A stretch of DNA of 8,153 nucleotides from Phycisphaerales bacterium (GTDB taxonomy: Bacteria; Planctomycetota; Phycisphaerae; Phycisphaerales; SM1A02): the NCBI GenBank assembly GCA_007135295.1, contig SLJD01000211.1, forward strand, positions 1 to 8,153. Reading direction: 5' to 3'. The notes under the pieces were generated by a model, which had not been told where the DNA came from, searched no databases, and worked only from the letters and a program-made list of their open reading frames with translations. Below, in pieces: positions 4,530 through 8,153 of the stretch. A program made the position numbers and the translations under genes. Each line of letters starts with the position of its first letter. Within the stretch, counting starts at the first letter, position 1.

Positions 4530-6515
4530 ATGGAACTCAAGCATCTGCCCGTCATCAAGAGCCCGGCCGACCTCAAGGCCCTGTCCGTCGATGAACTGCC
4601 CACCGTCGCAGCGGAGATCCGCCACGCCATCTGCGAGCAGGTCAAGCAGACCGGCGGCCACCTCGCACCAAACCTCGGCGTGGTCGAACTGACCATCGCC
4701 CTGCACTATGTGTTTGATTTCGGCCGCGACCGCCTGCTGTTCGATGTCGGCCACCAGTGCTACCCCCACAAGTTGCTGACCGGGCGGTACGATAAACTCA
4801 ACCGGCTCCGCAAGCGGGACGGGATGGCCGGCTTCCCCGAACCGCGCGAATCCGCCTACGACCTCTTTTCCGTCGGCCACGCCGGCACGGGGGTCTCCAC
4901 CGCTGTCGGCATGGCGCGAGGGGACCTGCTCGCCGGGGAAGGTTTCGACCCAGAAACGAACCCCGATGGCCGGCGCACCGTCGCCCTCGTCGGCGATGCG
5001 TCCATCGTCAATGGCGTGGCGATGGAAGGGCTCAACAACGCCGGCACGCTCGACCGGCAGTTTCTCGTCGTCCTCAATGACAACGGCATGTCGATCGCCC
5101 CCCCGCAGGGCGCCCTCGCCGGGTACTTCGATCGCGTGAGGGTCAATCCGGCGTACCAGTCGATGAAACGCGCGGCGAAGGATGTCATCGCCCACTTGCC
5201 CGGCGGCTCAATGATCGGCGAGATGTACCACCGGATGGGCGAGATGATGAAGGCCGCCATCGCCGAAGACGCATGGTTCGAGAAGTTCGGCCTCGTCACG
5301 CTCGGTCCGATTGATGGCCACGACCTGCCGTGGCTCATCGACATGCTCGTGGAGGTCCGCGATTTCGATCGGCCGCTCGTCCTGCACGTCAACACGATCA
5401 AAGGCAAGGGCTATGACTTCAGCGAGGATGACGCGACCACGTTCCACTCGCCCAAGCCTTTCACCGTAGAAGGGTGCCGGGTCGAACTGCAGAAGTCCGG
5501 CCGCAGCTTCACCGCCGCCTTCGCCGACGCACTGACCGACATCATGCAGCGTGATGAAAAGGTCGTCACCGCGACGGCCGCCATGCCGGACGGCACGGGA
5601 CTGAACAAGATACTTCCTGAGTTCCCCGACCGTTCGTGGGACACCGGCATCTGCGAGTCGCACGCAATGGACATGATGGCCGGGCTCGCCAAGACGGAAT
5701 GGAAGCCGTTCTTTGTCGTCTACTCTACCTTCCTGCAGCGAGCGTTTGACCAAGCATTCCAGGAAGTCGCCCTGCAGGGCCTGCCGGTGCGGCTGTGCCT
5801 CGACCGGGCGGGGCTCGTCGGCGGCGACGGCGCCGTGCATCACGGGTTCTGCGACATTTCAATCCTTCGCATCTTCCCCGATTCGGTCCTCACGGCCGTG
5901 ATGGACGAGCCGTCGCTGCAGGCGGCCCTGGAGTTCATGCGCACCTATGACCGTGGCATCAGCGTCGTCCGCTATCCCCGGGACAACGTCAGCGACCGCT
6001 TTTCCGATGAACCATGTCCGCCGTTTGAACTCGGCAAGGCTCGACCGATCATCGAGCACGATCAGCCCGATGCCGCGGTGCTCGGCTATGGCGTCATGAC
6101 AATCAACGCCGCCGATGCGATCGATCATCTCGACGGGCACGGCGAGTACAAAGTCAACGTGTACGACGCGCGCTTCGCCAAGCCGGTCGACATCGACCTC
6201 ATCCGTTCACTCATCGAACGCAACGTGCCGATCATCACCGTGGAGGATCACACGCTGACCGGCGGCTTCGGCACGTGCGTGATCGAAGCGGCCAACAACG
6301 CCGGGCTCGACACGAGCGGCATCACGCGGCTCGGCCTGCCTGAGTCGTGGATCTACCAGGGATCACGCAGTGAACAACTCGAAGAAACCGGCCTCGATGC
6401 CGAATCCATCGCCCGGACGATCCGCGCAGTGCTCGACGCCGGCGAGTCGGTGCCGGATGTGGCGATCAATCCCGGCAAGCCGGAAGCCACCAACGTTCGC
6501 CGGAGCAGCCGGTAA
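4530..6515 (+). CDS. dxs: 1-deoxy-D-xylulose-5-phosphate synthase
   Basis: A thiamine-diphosphate enzyme that condenses pyruvate and glyceraldehyde 3-phosphate to 1-deoxy-D-xylulose 5-phosphate, first step of the MEP pathway. The 661 residues are slightly longer than the typical 620-640, mainly because of a C-terminal tail. The three-domain layout is complete. In the N-terminal domain: GGHLAPNLGVVELT (42-55, His44), DVGHQCYPHKLLTGR (72-86), SVGHAGTGVS (114-123), the cofactor/metal motif VGDASIVNG to VLNDN (154-185) and TIKGKGY (289-295). In the middle domain: ESHAMDMMAGLA with catalytic-type Glu376, YSTFLQRAFDQ (398-408), DRAGLVGGDGAVHHG (425-439) and RYPR (481-484). The transketolase C-terminal domain follows (EDHTLTGGFG, 572-581). 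Two usually conserved spots differ: GDG is GDA, and the common EQHAV is ESHAM. The ATG at 4530 puts the first conserved block at the normal distance. No strong Shine-Dalgarno precedes it. It lies 138 bases after ispA and ends 5 bases from the convergent HD gene. Confidence 0.95.
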   Translation: MELKHLPVIKSPADLKALSVDELPTVAAEIRHAICEQVKQTGGHLAPNLGVVELTIALHYVFDFGRDRLLFDVGHQCYPHKLLTGRYDKLNRLRKRDGMAGFPEPRESAYDLFSVGHAGTGVSTAVGMARGDLLAGEGFDPETNPDGRRTVALVGDASIVNGVAMEGLNNAGTLDRQFLVVLNDNGMSIAPPQGALAGYFDRVRVNPAYQSMKRAAKDVIAHLPGGSMIGEMYHRMGEMMKAAIAEDAWFEKFGLVTLGPIDGHDLPWLIDMLVEVRDFDRPLVLHVNTIKGKGYDFSEDDATTFHSPKPFTVEGCRVELQKSGRSFTAAFADALTDIMQRDEKVVTATAAMPDGTGLNKILPEFPDRSWDTGICESHAMDMMAGLAKTEWKPFFVVYSTFLQRAFDQAFQEVALQGLPVRLCLDRAGLVGGDGAVHHGFCDISILRIFPDSVLTAVMDEPSLQAALEFMRTYDRGISVVRYPRDNVSDRFSDEPCPPFELGKARPIIEHDQPDAAVLGYGVMTINAADAIDHLDGHGEYKVNVYDARFAKPVDIDLIRSLIERNVPIITVEDHTLTGGFGTCVIEAANNAGLDTSGITRLGLPESWIYQGSRSEQLEETGLDAESIARTIRAVLDAGESVPDVAINPGKPEATNVRRSSR

Positions 6516-6520
6516 GCGGC

Positions 6521-7075
6521 TCACACCCCCACGGACTGCCGCTCGGTGGAAATGGCGTCGATGCACAATTGTATGTGCTCCGAATCCTCGACGCCGAGTT
6601 CTTCCATCCCGCGGCGGATGTCTTCACGCGAGACCGCAGCGGCGAAGGCCTTGTCTTTGAGTTTCTTCTTCACACTCTTCGGCTTGAGGTCGTCAATGCC
6701 ATCGGGGCGAACCTTCGCGCAAGCCACGATGAAACCGGCCAGTTCATCGACGGCATAGAGGCACTTCGCCATCGGTGTCTCGCGCGGTGTGCCCGAATAT
6801 TCGGCGTGGCCAAGAATGGCGTCAATGATCTCCTCATCCACATTCGCATGTTCACGCAGGTGTGCCACACCGACAAACGGATGCTCCTCCTGCGATGGGT
6901 GCTTTTCGTAATCGAAGTCGTGCAGCAGGCCGCAGACAATCCAGCGGTCCTTCTGATCCGGTTCATGCTTTTCGGCATACGCGGCCATGCACGCGGCGAC
7001 GCACTCCATGTGGCCACGAAGCGATTCGCTTTCGGTCCATTCGTGCATCAGGTTCCGGGCATCATCGGGCGTCAT
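6521..7075 (-). CDS. HD-domain hydrolase family protein (COG2316-like)
   Basis: A 184-residue cytosolic protein with a single HD domain. It shows the ordered metal ligands of that superfamily: His22 in LRGHMECV, the HD pair His52-Asp53 in GLLHDFDYEKHP, a later His (His90 in ILGHAEY) and Asp110 in YAVDELAGF. The LLHDFDYEKHP wording and small size resemble predicted HD hydrolases of the COG2316 group, whose substrate is not established. The Lys-rich segment KPKSVKKKLKDKAF (131-144) and a helical C-terminus follow. The start at 7075 is preferred over an open-frame ATG at 7129 because AGGGA lies seven bases upstream (7083-7087). It is the last gene of a leftward series, 70 bases after the zinc-ribbon membrane protein, and its stop is 5 bases from the convergent dxs stop. 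Nucleotide phosphohydrolase or signalling activity is possible, but nothing visible decides. Confidence 0.82.
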   Translation of the reverse strand: MTPDDARNLMHEWTESESLRGHMECVAACMAAYAEKHEPDQKDRWIVCGLLHDFDYEKHPSQEEHPFVGVAHLREHANVDEEIIDAILGHAEYSGTPRETPMAKCLYAVDELAGFIVACAKVRPDGIDDLKPKSVKKKLKDKAFAAAVSREDIRRGMEELGVEDSEHIQLCIDAISTERQSVGV

Positions 7076-7082
7076 GGTCGGT

Positions 7083-7087
7083 TCCCT
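7083..7087 (-). promoter_or_regulatory. Ribosome binding site of the HD-domain gene
   Basis: AGGGA on the minus strand, seven bases before the ATG at 7075-7073. It decides between this start and the ATG 54 bases farther upstream, which has no such site. Confidence 0.6.
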
Positions 7088-7145
7088 GCTTCTCGTTGAG
7101 GTCAAAATCTTGCGATATTGAAGATCCACGGATACAGACTGTCGG

Positions 7146-7835
7146 CTACCGTTTGCCGGCGTCAGGCATCACGCCTTCGGTTCCGCCCGCTGCGGTGATG
7201 GACTGGCGAAGGCACGCCGCCCCGACCCATCGGTCGCCCCGGTACGCCACCCACACGATCACCACCGCGATCGCCCCGGGGACGAGCAGGCCCATCGCAA
7301 CCCACGCCAAGTCAGCCGGCTCGTCGAGCACCAGACCGCCCATCAGCATTGTCATCGGCAACGCGAAAAACATGACGGCAAGCACAGTCAGCAAGCATGC
7401 CATGTAGACCATCATGATGCCGAGCATGGCTACAACGAGGCCGATGCCCTGCCCGACCGACGCAAACCCCGCCACCGCTCGGCGAATCAGCATCCCCCAG
7501 AAGACCGTCATCGCCAGAGCGATCACCGAAGCGGGAAACATCACAACCGTTGGCCAGTCGACGACCGCGATCATGACCCAGCCGAGAATCGTCACGACGC
7601 CCGCCAGGCCGGCCCGGCTCAGTCCCACATACAGCCGGTTCGATGACCAGTCCGAGCGACGCCGGCTCAGTGCATGCAGGACATGATTCATGCGGCCGCA
7701 TTCGGGACATCGCACATGTACGCCCGGAAGGCCGCGCAGGGCGTACCCGCACCCCCGACAGGTCAGCCTGTCTTTCGCCCGACCGATGTGCTGGTTGTCC
7801 GCACTGTGCACCACGGAATCGTAGCCCGTGAGCAT
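7146..7835 (-). CDS. Zinc-ribbon multi-pass membrane protein, function unknown
   Basis: A 229-residue protein with two parts. Residues 26-46 form a four-cysteine zinc ribbon, CRGCGYALRGLP then RCPECGR (C26, C29, C43, C46), of the kind seen at the N-terminus of many planctomycete membrane proteins. After a short basic linker come about four or five hydrophobic segments, approximately 75-93, 97-115, 131-155, 150-170 and 178-198, so the ribbon probably sits on the cytoplasmic face of the inner membrane. I do not recognise a functional family beyond that. The ATG at 7835 has a GGGAG directly against it with no spacer, an unusual arrangement; GTG codons 8 and 9 are alternative starts, without better signals. 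It lies 42 bases after the amidotransferase gene and 70 before the HD gene, on the same strand, so co-transcription is possible but not shown. Confidence 0.75.
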   Translation of the reverse strand: MLTGYDSVVHSADNQHIGRAKDRLTCRGCGYALRGLPGVHVRCPECGRMNHVLHALSRRRSDWSSNRLYVGLSRAGLAGVVTILGWVMIAVVDWPTVVMFPASVIALAMTVFWGMLIRRAVAGFASVGQGIGLVVAMLGIMMVYMACLLTVLAVMFFALPMTMLMGGLVLDEPADLAWVAMGLLVPGAIAVVIVWVAYRGDRWVGAACLRQSITAAGGTEGVMPDAGKR

Positions 7836-7877
7836 CTCCCGACCCGGGGCCGACCGACCCTGCAGCCGACACGTTGG

Positions 7878-8153
7878 TCAATGATGCAGATCCTTCACCA
7901 CACCACGATACCGCCGGTGCAGCGGCACGCAGAACAGCGCGATCGATTCGAACAGCCGTGTCGTCCACCGCTCGAAGTCTTCGAAATACTGCCCGGTCTG
8001 TTCGTCGAGCTGGCTTCGCGTCAGGCCGGCCTGCTCGAGCAGATCCGCCTGATCGGCCCAGTGAGCGATCGTCTCCCGCGTCACTTCCGGGTGATGCTGA
8101 AAGGCGTAGGTCCGCACACCCATCGCCCATGTCTGCACGGGACATTTGTCCGA
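7878..8153 (-). CDS. Class I glutamine amidotransferase, C-terminal part (partial)
   Basis: The frame enters from the right edge and ends at 7878; 91 residues are visible, and the N-terminal catalytic-cysteine region lies outside the window. The visible part opens SDKCPVQTWAMGVRTYAFQHHPEV. This matches the end of class I glutamine amidotransferase domains (GMP-synthase-like), where the QxHPE block supplies the His and Glu of the Cys-His-Glu triad. Both are present (HPE). The following helices (ETIAHWADQADLLEQAG onward) match stand-alone amidotransferase-like proteins, often annotated as type 1 glutamine amidotransferase or GMP synthase-like, whose substrates are mostly unknown. The gene cannot be assigned to a pathway from this fragment. 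It probably heads or belongs to the leftward series with the zinc-ribbon and HD genes. Confidence 0.8.
   Translation of the reverse strand, partial: SDKCPVQTWAMGVRTYAFQHHPEVTRETIAHWADQADLLEQAGLTRSQLDEQTGQYFEDFERWTTRLFESIALFCVPLHRRYRGVVKDLHH

Noticed and set aside
4191..5195. A 334-codon open frame antisense to ispA and dxs on the minus strand
   Set aside because: It lies opposite strongly recognisable Dxs sequence and has no domain of its own. Long antisense frames are expected in GC-rich coding DNA.
5208..5843. A 211-codon minus-strand frame inside dxs
   Set aside because: Shadow of the dxs codon pattern; no family resemblance.
7312..8145. A 277-codon minus-strand frame spanning the amidotransferase and zinc-ribbon genes
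   Set aside because: It is in another frame from both recognisable products and its translation is Arg/Asp/Gly-rich noise.

Overview
The window looks like chromosomal DNA from a planctomycete, probably of the Phycisphaerae type. The sequence is GC-rich. It encodes a prepilin-type protein with an intact H-X9-DG motif, and a membrane protein with a CxxCGY...CPECGR zinc ribbon. Both architectures are very common in that phylum. No ribosomal RNA or other taxonomic marker is present, so this placement is inference from gene style. I see no mobile element, CRISPR array, tRNA or rRNA.

Left part (1-3473): a probable but uncertain gene fragment runs leftward out of the window. After a 140-base divergent control region comes a rightward prepilin-like H-X9-DG protein (251-1162). 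It meets, tail to tail, a leftward pair: a MotA/TolQ/ExbB-type inner-membrane proton-channel subunit (2634-3359), then a secreted protein of the TIKI/TraB/GumN type (1188-2489). The second protein is the most unusual item here. Its GumN-like halves are separated by about 100 residues that resemble the globular part of the type II secretion pseudopilin GspG.

Middle (3474-6515): two rightward isoprenoid genes, a short-chain polyprenyl diphosphate synthase (ispA-like) and 1-deoxy-D-xylulose-5-phosphate synthase (dxs). Dxs makes the first committed metabolite of the MEP pathway. The IspA-like enzyme joins the resulting C5 units into C15/C20 chains. The ispA start is a GTG sitting where transcription from a TACAAT box would begin, so the message may be leaderless. 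The 138 bases between the two genes contain a small open frame and a GC-rich hairpin.

Right part (6521-8153): three leftward genes, in transcription order the C-terminal end of a class I glutamine amidotransferase, a zinc-ribbon multi-pass membrane protein and an HD-domain hydrolase. The HD gene ends only 5 bases from the dxs stop, in convergent orientation. No strong intrinsic terminator was found anywhere. No gene-free stretch exceeds 300 bases.
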